Source of the DNA: DATFVA01 sp963771705
Lineage (GTDB): Bacteria; Bacteroidota; Ignavibacteria; Ignavibacteriales; Ignavibacteriaceae
Reading direction: 5' to 3'
Length of the DNA: 64,000 bases
Assembly (NCBI GenBank): GCA_963771705.1
Contig: CAVYUP010000006.1
Location: 423,289-487,288 of the forward strand
In this document: one piece after another, positions 1 through 8,959 of the stretch
Position numbering within the stretch: the stretch's first letter is position 1
Layout of the letters: every line of letters starts with the position of its first letter
Notes under the pieces: generated by a model
The model's database searches: none
What the model was told of the DNA's origin: nothing
What the model saw: the letters and a program-made list of their open reading frames with translations, nothing else
Made by a program: the position numbers and the translations under genes

Positions 1-819
1 ACCCTGTATAAATACATGGTGACACATCAGCGGATGTTTGCCGTCGTCTATCCATTCGGCAATTTCAAATCGCTTCTTAACATTTTCTCCTATGGTATGG
101 ATAAAGAACATTCTCCAGTCGATCATATCGTTGAATGTGTTCCTCGTTCTTGGAAGTTCCACGTCATCAAATGAACGATAGTTCCTGTTCCAGCTGATAT
201 TCAGATTTTTTATATCGGAGTATTTTTCCTTCAGCCATCGCTTGAATTTGGATTCGCAGTTGTGACAGTAGCAAAGCATATCACCGATTTTCTCAGCGTT
301 ATCAGCGTATGCACGCATCTCAGCCATGCTGCTTGTCAGTTCTGGTTCACTCCCTACATTCCAGATCTCGAGTGCGGGATGATCTTTGTATCTTTGAAGG
401 GTTTCAGAGAGGAACTGGATCATGTGACCGGTAATACCGTCATGATTAAAACACCAGCCCAGACCCCCTATCTGCCTGTGCGGCTGTGTCTGCGGTCCGA
501 TTTTTTGCCCCGAAAGTGTTATCATCGACGCGTCAGGGAACTTTTTATAAATCCATGCAGGCGCCACATCGAATATTGTATTAAGCATAACACGCAGGTT
601 ATATCTATAGGCAAGTTCCATAAGTCTGTCTATATCATCGAACCAGAACTCTCCTTCTGCGGGATTATTCCATCTCCACTGAGCCCAAAATTTCACCGTA
701 TTGAATCCCAGTTCCGACATTTTCTTCAGGTCAGTTTCCCAGTCCTTTCTATGAGGAGATGGAGCCCGGTAATATTGCGAACCGAAAGGAAAATATTCTT
801 TTGAAAGCAGTTTTCGCAT
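1..819 (-). CDS. GH42-type beta-galactosidase, C-terminus cut by window edge
   Basis: This open frame runs unbroken from an ATG at 819 to the window edge, giving the first 273 residues. It reads as the TIM-barrel of a GH42 beta-galactosidase: FNTVKFWAQWRW near residue 39, a GH42-style zinc cluster CYCHNCESKFKRWL, then LNISWNRNY. The acid/base Glu is expected in the segment WNVGSEPE (Glu about residue 158). The family usually has Asn before this Glu; here it is Ser, which is unusual. No signal peptide is visible, so a cytoplasmic or periplasm-independent role on imported oligosaccharides is likely. It is the last visible gene of the minus-strand sugar cluster, 4 bp after the isomerase gene. 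The family call is fairly secure; the substrate is not known. Confidence 0.8.
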   Translation of the reverse strand, partial: MRKLLSKEYFPFGSQYYRAPSPHRKDWETDLKKMSELGFNTVKFWAQWRWNNPAEGEFWFDDIDRLMELAYRYNLRVMLNTIFDVAPAWIYKKFPDASMITLSGQKIGPQTQPHRQIGGLGWCFNHDGITGHMIQFLSETLQRYKDHPALEIWNVGSEPELTSSMAEMRAYADNAEKIGDMLCYCHNCESKFKRWLKEKYSDIKNLNISWNRNYRSFDDVELPRTRNTFNDMIDWRMFFIHTIGENVKKRFEIAEWIDDGKHPLMCHHVFIQG

Positions 820-823
820 ATGA

Positions 824-1750
824 TTATACTACAAATTGTGATAAATATTTATAGCCTAGCTTCAGTCCTGTTTTGATCTTCTCCTCACTCCCCTCCCATA
901 TAGGATCCTCATGCTCTATTGAAAGTACATGGTCGTAGCCATGCTCCTGCAGAACAGAGATAAATTTATGCCAGTCGATATCGCCGAGCCCGGGCATTCT
1001 ATACCGCCACCACCCCGATTTCCATGGAACAGGATCTATCTGTCTCCCGAATAAGCCGTATCTGTATTCTCCCTCAATAAGAATTTCGGTATCCTTAGCG
1101 TGTGCATGGAATATTTTGTCAGCATAATCTTCAGCTGCCTGCAGATAATCAATACCCAGCCAGTAAAGATGAGAAGGATCGAAGTTTAGCCCGAAATTAT
1201 CCTCCGGCAATTCATTAAAGAGTGCGTCCCATAATTCAGGGGAATATGCGTAATTTCCTGGAAGTCCGAATTTCACCCAGTTTTCCATAGGACAGTTTTC
1301 AATCATTATCTTTACACCGCGGTCACCAGCGTATTTTAAGATATCCGGGAACACTTTACCTATTTCCTTTATATTCTGATTTGGTGTTTTATCGGGACGG
1401 CTGCCTACAAATGTTCCTACAAGTTCTACCTCAAGCAGCTGAGCGGTATCAATCACCTTTTTAAGATGTTTAATGTATTTCTTTCGCTGCTCAAGGTCAG
1501 GATGAAGGTTATTATCATAATATGCCATCGCGGATATCTGAAGATTATTTCCCGCAAATAGATCTTTTACCCGTGAAGCCTCTGATTTATTAAATTTCGC
1601 CGCGTCTATCTGTCTTGCCTGGTAATCTCTTGAGGAATCTACAGGCCAGGCAGCTAATTCTAAAGTTTTAAAGCCCTCTCCTGCTGCGAATTTTACAAGG
1701 TCTTCAAGACTTAAATCAGGCAGACAGGCAGTTAAAAATCCAAGTTTCAT
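824..1750 (-). CDS. Sugar phosphate isomerase/epimerase family protein
   Basis: The 308-residue product has the xylose-isomerase-like TIM barrel of the IolE/IolH type. Likely metal ligands lie in MIENCP, LNFDPSHLYWLG, FHAHAKD and LSIEHEDP, the usual Glu/Asp/His/Glu pattern. The ATG at 1750 has GGGAG seven bases upstream. It sits between a Gfo/Idh oxidoreductase and a GH42 enzyme; such isomerase-oxidoreductase pairs usually convert keto-sugars or inositol-type intermediates. A second member of the family lies at 13566. The specific substrate cannot be read from sequence. Confidence 0.85.
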   Translation of the reverse strand: MKLGFLTACLPDLSLEDLVKFAAGEGFKTLELAAWPVDSSRDYQARQIDAAKFNKSEASRVKDLFAGNNLQISAMAYYDNNLHPDLEQRKKYIKHLKKVIDTAQLLEVELVGTFVGSRPDKTPNQNIKEIGKVFPDILKYAGDRGVKIMIENCPMENWVKFGLPGNYAYSPELWDALFNELPEDNFGLNFDPSHLYWLGIDYLQAAEDYADKIFHAHAKDTEILIEGEYRYGLFGRQIDPVPWKSGWWRYRMPGLGDIDWHKFISVLQEHGYDHVLSIEHEDPIWEGSEEKIKTGLKLGYKYLSQFVV

Positions 1751-1795
1751 TTTATTACTCCCATTCAGTATTAATCATTAATGATTTCATTTGAG

Positions 1796-2950
1796 TTATA
1801 CCTCAACCCATTTTTGCTCTTTATTGCTTTTAATTATGGCTTCCACAATTTTATTTTCTTGGTGGCCGTCCTTAAATGTCGGGAAATCTGGTTTATCTTT
1901 CATGGGATCTTTTCTTTCCCTTATGAAATTATAAACACTCATAAATAGATTTTTCGGACCATCGGGGTAACCTTCAGGATGACCGCCGGGATAGTGGGCG
2001 AATTTCCTCGCTTCGTCAGAAAGCAAAGACGGGTCCTTTATCAAAATTTCATTCGCTTTTTCCCTGTGCCCTATCCAGAGTTCATTGGGATTTTCCTGGT
2101 TCCACGAAACAGCTTTTTTATTGCCGTCTATTTCGAACCAGAAATGATTTTTTCTTCCGGCACTCACCTGGGATACAGTGAATACGCCTCTCGCTCCATT
2201 CTCAAGTGCAAATAAAACCGAACCGGCATCTTCAGTTGAAATTTTCACATCACTTGTTTCTGTAGATTGGCCGGCTTCTTTTCCCTTAAATGTTTCTACA
2301 ATAACAGCTGGTTTCTTTCTGACTTTATGAATAGTAGACAGATCAGCAAAAACTTTTGTTATCTTGAGTCCTGTTACAAACTGTATAAGGTCACACCAGT
2401 GTGATCCGATGTCAGCAATGGCACGCGATTCACCGCTTACCTCTGTTTCCAGTCTCCAGTTGTAATCAGTATCGTAGAACAGCCAGTCCTGCAGATAATG
2501 ACCATGAACCAGGTATACATTTCCTACTTCTTCTTCAAAGACAGAATGAAGATGGAAGATGAGAGGGTAAAATCTGTAGTTAAAATTAACCGCGTTTACA
2601 ACGTTATGTTTTTTAAGAAGTTCTAAAAGTTCAGAAGACTGCTGTGTATTTATAGTTAATGGCTTTTCGGAAATAATATGTTTTTTGTTTTCTATTGCAG
2701 CCTTATTTATCTCATAGTGATAGAGGTTAGGAGTACAGTTGTGAATTACTTCGATATCTTTCCTGCTGAGAACATCCTGCCAGTTCTCAAATACTGCGGG
2801 GATTGAATATCTGTCCGCGAGTTTTTCGGCCTGCTCTTTTTCCTTTGAAACGATGGCTGTTATTTCAACACCGCCTATTCTGTTTAACGCTTCGATATGT
2901 GCTGCTCCCATAAAGCCGCTTCCGATTACCGCTGTTTTAATCTTCTTCAT
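1796..2950 (-). CDS. Gfo/Idh/MocA family NAD(P)-dependent oxidoreductase
   Basis: The N-terminus carries the Rossmann fingerprint VIGSGFMGAAH (residues 8-18), and the conserved EKP of this family appears in HIISEKPLT near residue 95. The C-terminal half is the alpha/beta domain that binds the sugar. At 384 residues it is normal length. These enzymes oxidise or reduce a hydroxyl of a sugar or cyclitol. The start overlaps the end of the upstream DUF6259-like gene by 14 bases, so the two are probably translated together. It likely works with the isomerase that follows. Substrate unknown. Confidence 0.88.
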   Translation of the reverse strand: MKKIKTAVIGSGFMGAAHIEALNRIGGVEITAIVSKEKEQAEKLADRYSIPAVFENWQDVLSRKDIEVIHNCTPNLYHYEINKAAIENKKHIISEKPLTINTQQSSELLELLKKHNVVNAVNFNYRFYPLIFHLHSVFEEEVGNVYLVHGHYLQDWLFYDTDYNWRLETEVSGESRAIADIGSHWCDLIQFVTGLKITKVFADLSTIHKVRKKPAVIVETFKGKEAGQSTETSDVKISTEDAGSVLFALENGARGVFTVSQVSAGRKNHFWFEIDGNKKAVSWNQENPNELWIGHREKANEILIKDPSLLSDEARKFAHYPGGHPEGYPDGPKNLFMSVYNFIRERKDPMKDKPDFPTFKDGHQENKIVEAIIKSNKEQKWVEV

Positions 2951-4631
2951 TTTTTATCCTGATTTTACCTGATAAAGATTTCGCCCTTTCAATCATACCC
3001 CTCACTTCAGGCATATCAATTTTTTGTTCAGAGTTGTATAATGAGAGGACAGGAATAACTCCCAGATCGGCATATGCCCCTTCCTGGATAGCAAACATAG
3101 GGTGTGAGGGATGTCTTGTTAATAAATGTCCTGTATACTTGGTGTATTTTCCGAATAAATATGTGGAGACAGGATGAGCTTTTCTCCAGGGAACCTGCCC
3201 CTCCATTCCATGAACTTCAGACAGACTATCTATTCCATGTATCTGGGCAAAAGGAAGTGCTTTAACGTTCTGTTCATGAAGCCCCTCTCCTGCAAAAAGG
3301 ACACCGGGGAAACAGTTCTGCATTCTTAGTATATGCTCTCTCATTCCCGAAACAAAATCTGGTCCTTTGCTTATATTAAAAGCAAGCAGCGTTTGATCGA
3401 GGAATATTGCGTCAGCTTTATATTTTTCAATTAAGCCTCCGAGAACCTTTTCCATAAGATCACCCCATTCCTTGTATCCCGGATTTATATACGCAAAGTA
3501 CGGTTCGGGAAGCCAGTCGCCATCCATATCCATCCCCCAGCCTTGTTCTCTTCCGAATGGATCAATAACCTGATACTTATGGAATTCATTATAAAGACGA
3601 TGCGTAAATGTCATCGCCAGAACATTGGTATGAAGCATCACTTTATATCCCATAGAATGGGCAGCTTCCATCAGTTTTATAAATTCAGATTCACTTCCGC
3701 ATTGTTCACTGGGATTATAATCGGGTGCATGTGAATCGATCCCGTTCTCAGCAAAACCAGCGAGATATACAAGCGTATTTTCAGGCGGATAATATTTTTC
3801 CCATTCTTTCAGCCGTTCAATCATCTGTGAGAATGTATGTCCGGGAGTAAAGCTTTTTCTCGCCCCCCATAATTCAAGGACGAAACTGATATCGTCTGCC
3901 CAGGAAGGGAATCCCTGATGCTGTGCAAACTCGACAGGACTGAAACCTTCTTCCATCCAGTTACGATAAATCTCAACTCCATCCTGCCAGTTTCCTGTGA
4001 ATCCCCTCAGATAGAATTCGGCATCCAGGCTGCCGGAATTAAGTGGCGCATGAGCCTCAAACCCGTATGTAATACTGAATTGATCCTTTTCCCTTCCCAC
4101 TCTGAGGAGTTTCAGATCAGGACTGTCATCGCGGGAATGAATCAGAAGTCCGGCACCCTCTTTCATTCCTATTGCGAATTGGGCATTCCACCAGAACGGA
4201 TATTTGTACGATAGCGTGTTGCCGTCAGGCATATTTGAAGAGATCTCCTGCCCGCCCAGAGCCGGAATTATCATCCTGTCAAACTCAAATCCTGAAAGTT
4301 TCCACTCAATTAACCAAACGGGATCAGGGGCATCCACATTCACCGAAATCCTGATCCCGTCCTGAGAGGTCATTATGATAAACCTGGCGGAGTAATCTCC
4401 GGAAACATCCATAAGCCTGAATGATATTTCATTTCCGTCAAAATGAACTTCTTCATACCGTGAAAGGAATACCGGATCCGATAATGCGTCACGAGTTCTG
4501 ATAAAGAAATTTAGAATTCCGCTTGCACAAACCTTTGTGCGGTCAGGTAAAATAAAAATCCCTTCTATATGGAAAGGATTTTCATTAAAAATCATTTCAA
4601 CGTCAGCAGATTTAAGTATCTTCTCCTTCAT
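2937..4631 (-). CDS. Putative TIM-barrel glycosidase, DUF6259-like
   Basis: The 564-residue product begins with a beta-rich region (about 1-220) and continues as a TIM-barrel-like part. That part holds features typical of retaining glycosidase relatives: KVMLHTNVLAMTF, DGDWLPEPYFAYINPGY and KADAIFLDQTLLAFN, where the Asp before Gln is a candidate catalytic residue. It resembles the uncharacterised DUF6259 group found in polysaccharide loci. No signal peptide is visible, so it probably acts inside the cell on imported sugar. It lies between an AllA-like cupin and a Gfo/Idh enzyme in the operon. Enzyme activity is inferred, not shown. Confidence 0.6.
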   Translation of the reverse strand: MKEKILKSADVEMIFNENPFHIEGIFILPDRTKVCASGILNFFIRTRDALSDPVFLSRYEEVHFDGNEISFRLMDVSGDYSARFIIMTSQDGIRISVNVDAPDPVWLIEWKLSGFEFDRMIIPALGGQEISSNMPDGNTLSYKYPFWWNAQFAIGMKEGAGLLIHSRDDSPDLKLLRVGREKDQFSITYGFEAHAPLNSGSLDAEFYLRGFTGNWQDGVEIYRNWMEEGFSPVEFAQHQGFPSWADDISFVLELWGARKSFTPGHTFSQMIERLKEWEKYYPPENTLVYLAGFAENGIDSHAPDYNPSEQCGSESEFIKLMEAAHSMGYKVMLHTNVLAMTFTHRLYNEFHKYQVIDPFGREQGWGMDMDGDWLPEPYFAYINPGYKEWGDLMEKVLGGLIEKYKADAIFLDQTLLAFNISKGPDFVSGMREHILRMQNCFPGVLFAGEGLHEQNVKALPFAQIHGIDSLSEVHGMEGQVPWRKAHPVSTYLFGKYTKYTGHLLTRHPSHPMFAIQEGAYADLGVIPVLSLYNSEQKIDMPEVRGMIERAKSLSGKIRIKNEED

Positions 4632-4653
4632 ACATACCCGGTTTGTTTCTTTC

Positions 4654-5121
4654 TCATAGAATTATTTTAACAGGATTTATTTCTTTCTTTACTACATCTG
4701 TGTGGGGAGTGCCCTTCCGGAAAATAACAAAGTACGATGATGTGTCTTTATCCGCGGGAAGGCAGGCTCCATGCCACACACCGTCGTTTATCTTTACTGC
4801 TTCTCCTATATTCACTCTAAATGCTTCAGAGCCGGAGATTTCCTCCCCTTCAAGCAGCAGAGGAAGTACAAAAGAACCGTCGATCGGGATTAAGATCTCA
4901 GGAGTTTTCAAATGTCTTTCCATTCCCATAATAACATTTTCTTTCTGCCTGTATACTGTGCATATTCCAATCTCCGTCTCCCCGTCAATTTTATAATCAG
5001 CTATATCCGACCAGAACTTGTAATCATCAGCTTCAGATGTAGGTTTTCCGGAAGGGGTATTAACAACGCTTCCGAATTTCTTAAAATTTTGGGGAGATAT
5101 TCTTTTCGCTTCAATATTCAT
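4654..5121 (-). CDS. Ureidoglycolate lyase (AllA)-like cupin
   Basis: The 155-residue protein aligns by eye with the AllA cupin family: RISPQNFKKFGSVV at the start, then MERHLKTPEILIPIDG, matching the ERH...S...FIPL signature, and DGVWHGACLPAD with a likely metal-binding His. AGGAA precedes the ATG at 5121. AllA itself cleaves ureidoglycolate in allantoin breakdown, but no other purine genes are present here. Within a sugar operon it may instead act on a sugar-acid-like compound. The fold call is good; the reaction is uncertain. Confidence 0.7.
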   Translation of the reverse strand: MNIEAKRISPQNFKKFGSVVNTPSGKPTSEADDYKFWSDIADYKIDGETEIGICTVYRQKENVIMGMERHLKTPEILIPIDGSFVLPLLLEGEEISGSEAFRVNIGEAVKINDGVWHGACLPADKDTSSYFVIFRKGTPHTDVVKKEINPVKIIL

Positions 5122-5123
5122 AT

Positions 5124-6569
5124 CTATTTCCTGATTTTTAATATTACAATCTTTCCGCCTTTCAGCTCCAGATCGTTCAGGATCGTTTGTCCCGGTTCAT
5201 TCATTTTATTGCTGAACGAGCTTTCATCGCCCAGTTCATTATATTGTGATACCTTTCCATTTAATTCTATGGGAATTACAATGTCAACTTTCTCTATCCT
5301 TTTATCCTCAACCATTCCGCTCTTGTCACTCCCCTGTCGTCCGGGCACACTTGTCTGAAGCCATGCAGCAATAACAACATCTCCGTTTTCCATTTGAAAA
5401 GCATGTGCTCTGCTGTCTGATCCGATTGGTGTTATAAGCGTAACTTCATCATCAATCGATTTATATTTTGAAGAGAACATGCTGTTAAAGAATTCGAGTG
5501 ATTTTGCTGCGGGTTTGTCAGTCCAGTCAGGATATGCAACACCAAGGAACCTGTTATTATCATTATCGCCAATCACTCCTTCACTCGGAGGAAGATCTTT
5601 TAATTCATACCATGTAATAGCAGAAAGCTTTTCAGTTGATACAGCAAGAGTCAGTGTCTTAAATAGCTCGACCGCCTGGTATCCGGGGGTATGTTCATAA
5701 TTATAATAAGCGGAATAACTATCTGAAACTCTTGCTCCTTTTCTGAAAGTGCTGTAACCGACCTCGGCCATCCAGAGCGACTGATTATTACCGTACCTCC
5801 ATATGATATCGCTTATTTCATTAATATATTCGGTTATATCTTCAATTGGATGCCTGTGCCATGTCTCGTAATAATTATGGCAGTTCACAATATCAATGTA
5901 AGGACTCAACCCGTTATCCCGGAATAAATGAAGCAGGAAATAAGGATCGTATGCTAGTCCTCCAAGTACTACCTTAGCTGACGGATCGGCTTTTTTTACA
6001 GCATCGGCACCTACCTTAATAAAGTCAGCAAATTCTTTCACTGAGCCCTGCCAGTAGATTTCGATATCGGGTTCATTCCAGAGCTCCCACGTTTTTATCC
6101 GGTCCTTATACCTGTTGACAAGGTGTGTCATGAATACCCCGAACTCGCTAAAATCTTTAGGGGGATAATTCCAGAAAAAGAGAGTATCGCTTGCTCCGCG
6201 GGAGATCCACTGCGGGGTGTAGCAAACGTAAGGGACAAGGGTTATGCCGTAATCATCTACCGCCATCTTAACAAAATCATCCCAGAAGAGCCACTCGAAT
6301 TTCCCTTTTTCAGTCTCAATAGCATCCCAGCCGAATGAGATCCTCAGCAGCTTTATGTTATGCTTTTTAAGGAACTCAAAATCGTTCTTAATGATCTGCA
6401 TTGTTGTGGTTTCTTCAGGATAATCTTCGCACAGGCCGACTGGAACGTGGTAATAAGCCGCGTTATCAGGCCTCTGAAGCTGGTCATATATGAGATTAGA
6501 AGACTGGGGGTATATAAAAATAAAAGAGAAAAATAGAATGATAAGTGCATACGAGAATCTTTGTCTCAT
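5124..6569 (-). CDS. Exported GH39/GH5-like glycoside hydrolase
   Basis: A signal peptide (residues 1-22, hydrophobic FSYALIILFFSFIFIY) precedes a clan-A TIM barrel. The acid/base Glu is in ELWNEPD (about residue 166) and the nucleophile Glu probably in WMAEVGYST (about residue 268). Residues after about 370 form a beta domain of the kind that follows GH39 barrels. The 481-residue length suits a single-domain exported enzyme. AGGAG lies before the ATG at 6569. It ends 3 bp before the AllA-like gene. GH5 or GH39 cannot be separated by eye, and the sugar linkage is unknown. Confidence 0.75.
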   Translation of the reverse strand: MRQRFSYALIILFFSFIFIYPQSSNLIYDQLQRPDNAAYYHVPVGLCEDYPEETTTMQIIKNDFEFLKKHNIKLLRISFGWDAIETEKGKFEWLFWDDFVKMAVDDYGITLVPYVCYTPQWISRGASDTLFFWNYPPKDFSEFGVFMTHLVNRYKDRIKTWELWNEPDIEIYWQGSVKEFADFIKVGADAVKKADPSAKVVLGGLAYDPYFLLHLFRDNGLSPYIDIVNCHNYYETWHRHPIEDITEYINEISDIIWRYGNNQSLWMAEVGYSTFRKGARVSDSYSAYYNYEHTPGYQAVELFKTLTLAVSTEKLSAITWYELKDLPPSEGVIGDNDNNRFLGVAYPDWTDKPAAKSLEFFNSMFSSKYKSIDDEVTLITPIGSDSRAHAFQMENGDVVIAAWLQTSVPGRQGSDKSGMVEDKRIEKVDIVIPIELNGKVSQYNELGDESSFSNKMNEPGQTILNDLELKGGKIVILKIRK

Positions 6570-6598
6570 TTCAAACTCCTGTTTTTGATTTTCTTTTT

Positions 6599-7591
6599 TT
6601 AGAGTTCAACTTCTTCGTGCCAGAAGTCTTTTTTCCAGTAAAATTGTTTTAACTCCGTCAGTTCATCCTTCGGAAGGAAATTACCGTCACTAACTCCGGT
6701 GTTTAATTCTGCCTGTCTGACATTCCTTATTCCGGGAATTATCGTACTGACCGTATTATTGCTTAAACAAAACCTCAGCGCATATTCTGCCAGCGGCATT
6801 TCAGGGTGGCGTTTATTTTTAAATTGTTCAAGTTCTTTAACTTTTTTCACAACAGCTTTAAGGTTGTTCCCGCGGAAGTAATGTTTCCTTACATCCCCTT
6901 CAGGAAAAGATGTTTCAGCTGTCAGTTTACCCGTCAGAGCGCTTTCATCAAATGGTACCCTTACAATGATACCTGTCTCAAATTTATCCGCAGCCGGAAA
7001 AAGATTCCATTCAGGATATTGTTCAAAAATATTATAGATAACCTGTACAGAATCTACTTTACCCATCGCCAGGGCTCCAATAACATCATCGGGAGTAGTA
7101 TCGGGAACAGAAACACCCACCGCTCGTATTTTGCCCTGATCTTTAAGTTTCATCATTGCTTCATACCATTCATCACGCGTGTTGAATGCTGTCGCCCATG
7201 TGTGAAACTGGTAAATATCTATATAATCTCGCTGTAATCTTTTTAGTGATTTTTCACATTCTTCTATTATCCTTGAAGCAGGAAAAGATTTATTAACATC
7301 CTGATCCTCAGGAGGAGGCCATACGGTACCCGGAATGGGGGGAACTTTAGTTGCTACGTATAATTCTTCTTTTCTTTCTTTAAGGACCTTTCCGATAATT
7401 TCCTCGCTGTGCCCGCTTCCGTAGCCCTGGGCAGTATCAATAAAATTTACACCAAGATCGATTGCTTTGTGCAGCGCTTTTAGTGATTCTTCATCATTTT
7501 GGGGACCCCACATATCGCCGCCGATTGCCCATGCGCCGAAGCTGATTTCTGAAAGTTCCCATTCTTGTTTACCAAATTTTCTGTATTTCAT
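6599..7591 (-). CDS. Aldo/keto reductase
   Basis: The 330-residue product shows the aldo/keto reductase pattern: ISFGAWAIGG, NFIDTAQGYGSGHSEEIIG with the catalytic Asp and Tyr, YVATKVP with the Lys, and DIYQFHTW with the His. The C-terminus has the cofactor-binding STIIPGIRN segment. It reduces a carbonyl using NADPH in the cytoplasm, most likely on a sugar derivative given its place between ribose pyranase and a glycosidase. AGGT lies a few bases before the ATG. Family certain, substrate not. Confidence 0.88.
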   Translation of the reverse strand: MKYRKFGKQEWELSEISFGAWAIGGDMWGPQNDEESLKALHKAIDLGVNFIDTAQGYGSGHSEEIIGKVLKERKEELYVATKVPPIPGTVWPPPEDQDVNKSFPASRIIEECEKSLKRLQRDYIDIYQFHTWATAFNTRDEWYEAMMKLKDQGKIRAVGVSVPDTTPDDVIGALAMGKVDSVQVIYNIFEQYPEWNLFPAADKFETGIIVRVPFDESALTGKLTAETSFPEGDVRKHYFRGNNLKAVVKKVKELEQFKNKRHPEMPLAEYALRFCLSNNTVSTIIPGIRNVRQAELNTGVSDGNFLPKDELTELKQFYWKKDFWHEEVEL

Positions 7592-7604
7592 TATTAACCT
7601 GTAT

Positions 7605-8006
7605 TTAGAATGTTACACCTGAGATAAGAATGATATTAGCATATGGAGTAGTTTCTCCCGTCCTCACAAATGTGATATTTCCTTTATCCCTGGTAAGTTC
7701 TTTAAATTTCTCATGAGGTACTTTTTTCAGTTTTGTACCGTTCAGCATCTTTGTTGTATTCTCGAAAAGACCGTCCTTGCCGTCACACATTTCTTTTGCA
7801 ATAACTGCTTCTTCTATATGCAGTTCGTCAAGTATTATCTTAAGCGTATCCAGAAACCTGGGAATATTTGTAGTAAGTGCGAGATCAACAACTTCGGAAT
7901 TCTTTGGTATAGGCAGCCCGCTGTCGCATATGACGAGTTTATCGGTGTGTCCCATAGAAGCTATTATGCGTGATAAATTAGCGTTCAGTATTCCACGCTT
8001 TTTCAT
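7605..8006 (-). CDS. rbsD: D-ribose pyranase
   Basis: The 133-residue product matches RbsD throughout: MKKRGILNANLSRIIASMGHTD with the catalytic His at residue 20, DSGLPIP, and a C-terminus FVRTGETTPYANIILISGV. RbsD interconverts the pyranose and furanose forms of D-ribose in the cytoplasm so that ribokinase can use it. GGAGGAAAG precedes the ATG. It follows rbsK by 23 bp, so the two form the usual functional pair. The usual ribose ABC genes rbsACB are absent here, so ribose may come from glycan or nucleoside breakdown. Confidence 0.93.
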   Translation of the reverse strand: MKKRGILNANLSRIIASMGHTDKLVICDSGLPIPKNSEVVDLALTTNIPRFLDTLKIILDELHIEEAVIAKEMCDGKDGLFENTTKMLNGTKLKKVPHEKFKELTRDKGNITFVRTGETTPYANIILISGVTF

Positions 8007-8029
8007 TTTTAACTTTCCTCCTTTAAGTT

Positions 8030-8941
8030 TTATAAGGACTGTAATTCAGTTATTACAGGCATTGAGCTTTGCGCTCCCATTCTTGTTACAGAGATTGAGG
8101 CAACTCTGTTGGCGAAGTTTATGGCCTCAGATATTTCCCTCCCGCACGCAAGTGAATATGCAAGTGCTCCGTTAAAGGCATCTCCGGCAGCGGTTGTATC
8201 AACAACGTCAACTTTCTGTGTGGAAAATAATTCGGTGCGGTATTGATTTACAAGGAGAGCACCTTTTTCTCCCAGAGTTATTATTATATTTTTAACTCCT
8301 TTTCCAAGCAGTGATTTTGCGGCTTTTTCTGCAGAAGTTTCATCAGTTACCATCATATTCGACAACATCTGCAGCTCAGTTTCATTCGGCGTCAGGTAAT
8401 CGATGAAAGAATATATTTCTTCTGGTATCTCACAGGCAGGGGCGGGATTCAGGATAAATATTGAATCGTTCTCGTTGGCTAGCCTGGCAGTTTCCATTAC
8501 AGTTTCAAGAGGGATCTCAAGCTGAGTAAGCACTACAGCTGAGCCGGCAAATAAAGTCTTTTTCTGCCTCACATCTGAAGATGTAAGCTTCATATTACTT
8601 CCGGAGATCACGATGATCTGGTTCTGCCCGTTTGAATCGACAGTTATTAAAGCTGTTCCTGTGTGTGCCTTCTCATCGGTCAGAAGGCTGGTGAGATCAA
8701 TACCGTCTTTACGCATCGTTTCCGACAGCCGCTTTCCAAGTTCATCCTTGCCTATTTTCCCGATAAAGCACGTTTTTATTCCGAGCCTTGCACAGCTGAC
8801 AGCCTGGTTTGCTCCTTTTCCGCCGGGGAACATTTGAAAATTATTACCGAAAATTGTTTCTCCCGGAAGCGGGAACCTGCTGCATTGAACCACAAGGTCC
8901 ATGTTAGCACTGCCTACCACCAGAACTCCATCCTTATTCAT
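8030..8941 (-). CDS. rbsK: Ribokinase
   Basis: The 303-residue PfkB-family kinase shows VVGSANMDLVVQ at the N-terminus, the sugar-binding GGKGANQAVSCARLG near residue 40 and the catalytic DTTAAGDAFNGALAYSLA near residue 245, where the last Asp is the base. It phosphorylates D-ribose with ATP to ribose 5-phosphate. It lies directly before rbsD, and the two act one after the other. A GGGAG lies somewhat far (13 bp) upstream of the ATG at 8941, but the start gives the normal family length. Other PfkB sugars are possible; the neighbouring rbsD favours ribose. Confidence 0.9.
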   Translation of the reverse strand: MNKDGVLVVGSANMDLVVQCSRFPLPGETIFGNNFQMFPGGKGANQAVSCARLGIKTCFIGKIGKDELGKRLSETMRKDGIDLTSLLTDEKAHTGTALITVDSNGQNQIIVISGSNMKLTSSDVRQKKTLFAGSAVVLTQLEIPLETVMETARLANENDSIFILNPAPACEIPEEIYSFIDYLTPNETELQMLSNMMVTDETSAEKAAKSLLGKGVKNIIITLGEKGALLVNQYRTELFSTQKVDVVDTTAAGDAFNGALAYSLACGREISEAINFANRVASISVTRMGAQSSMPVITELQSL

Positions 8942-8959
8942 AGCAACTTATGAACTCCC

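Noticed and set aside
262..804. Plus-strand frame of 180 codons
   Set aside because: It lies exactly opposite the GH42 gene, which has clear family motifs; the plus frame has no protein-like features.
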